Assembly: GCA_013398015.1 (NCBI GenBank)
Contig: VZRR01010834.1
Coordinates: 207,902 to 271,901, forward strand
Length of the DNA: 64,000 nt
Direction: 5' to 3'
Source of the DNA: Oreocharis arfaki
Taxonomy: Eukaryota; Chordata; Aves; Passeriformes; Paramythiidae
This document shows, piece by piece, positions 63,001 through 64,000 of the stretch. The translations under genes were made by a program, and so were the position numbers. Numbering within the stretch: the first letter of the stretch is position 1; each line of letters opens with the position of its first letter. The notes beneath the pieces were generated by a model, which did not search any database, was not told the DNA's origin, and was given only the letters and a program-made list of their open reading frames with translations.

Positions 63001-64000
63001 CCCAGTTCATTATGGTGATCAATATCAGCAAGCTCATCACCAGCATGGATTCTTTTGTGAGCTCTGGTCACTAAACTTGAATTATGTGCTAGTTCTAGGG
63101 CAGCTTGTCATCCCTGAGGAAAACTGCCCTTGATCTGCCACTGCTCTTGGCTCCTGTGAAATACAGAGGAGCGAATAGTACTGCGTGCTCTCACCCAGGC
63201 ACCTCTCAGGTGTTGTGACACTGCAACCTCGACAGCTGGTAGAAAGTTGAAGGGTAGCAAAACCTGGTAAAATATTTCAAAACACGTTGTTTTTTGGTTT
63301 TTTAAATCTCATTGTATAAACTGTTCAATATAAATAATTAGTGAACAGCCATCAGCTTTGTAACATGTGAGTTTCCTACAATGATTTCAGAAATTACATT
63401 CCCTCGTATCTGTGCTTCCTTCCATTTGTGATGTTTTGCTGTTTTCCACAGGTACATACTTGAAGTGTGTTATTGCCTTTGGTTAGGGGGTGCAAGACAA
63501 GGGAGATGTAATGCTATTTATTATTTATTTTTACTTCTTGATTGCTTGCTTTGTTTTTAGTGATGTTAGATGAATAAATAGACGGAAGACCTGATATGTA
63601 AAGCTGTTTACTCAACATAGCTTTGGAAAGAACATCACTGTGATATATATTAACTCATGTTACAATTGCCTTAATAAAGGCTGATAATGAAATCCAGTCA
63701 TAACCTACGAGAATGAGTAACCGCTAATTAGATTAAGCTTCTTTAAATTCCAAGACAAGCACATAGAAGGAAAAATGTATGAAAGATGAGAGTAAATAAA
63801 AGAAACAGAAACTAAGTGCCAGGATGGGAGAAAAAAAAATGCAGAGAAAAGACTGCCTGTGGCCAAAGATAAGGTTCTTGAAAGGCCGCTGAAAGCTGTT
63901 GCAGAAGAAAGAGCCATTAAGCTCAGAGAATTCTGGAAACATCTGGTTGGGAAGAAAAAGTTTTCTTTGAACTCATCATGTACAGGACAATGTAAGAGAA
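60061..64000. other. Unique non-coding DNA to the window end
   Basis: No gene or mobile element is recognised. T-rich runs occur at 61178-61187 and 62698-62714. The longest frame is 92 codons (61822-62100, plus), with no recognisable domain and no splice framework. Confidence 0.55.

Overview
The window looks like non-coding DNA from a bird. The main evidence is five degenerate copies of CR1, the dominant avian LINE, whose 3' ends carry phrases typical of bird genomes ('ttggaaggaactttaaagg', 'gatcttgaaggtcccttcc', 'gtgattctg'). It also holds two bird-type endogenous-retrovirus LTRs and is AT-rich with little CpG. The two LTRs suit a neoavian or passerine host, but I cannot name the species or chromosome.

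I find no gene I would defend. The longest open frame is 154 codons, and the frames are scattered on both strands without recognisable domains, consistent splice sites or conserved protein motifs. The one clear protein signature is a reverse-transcriptase motif in a dead CR1 fragment (24392-24445, minus strand). The window is best read as an intron or intergenic stretch.

Layout: 1-3440 unique AT-rich DNA; 3441-3640 CR1 (minus); 5191-5580 CR1 (minus) split by a GC-rich insert containing a 54-base assembly gap, followed at once by three 20-bp tandem copies; 7641-7921 CR1 (plus); 8270-8724 two weak exon-like segments; 8725-24340 unique DNA with a TA/TG microsatellite at 14.89 kb; 24341-24530 CR1 reverse-transcriptase remnant (minus); 28250-29686 a large inverted repeat with two 248-bp arms; 34869-35166 CR1 (plus); 36555-37174 a CpG-rich 620-bp solo LTR (minus) with a perfect 6-bp target-site duplication; 45151-45214 a compound AC/AT microsatellite; 53231-54266 an older LTR with internal ~45-50 bp repeats; 57803-58078 CR1 (plus); the rest unique DNA.

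The two most notable structures are the inverted repeat and the solo LTR. The inverted repeat arms have the same length and no gaps, and all ten mismatches lie in one 73-bp patch, with perfect identity on both sides. That pattern suggests gene conversion or a patchwork origin. The solo LTR is young-looking, has intact termini and duplication, and carries four CCAAT motifs on one strand. I see no evidence of an operon-like or multi-gene system.
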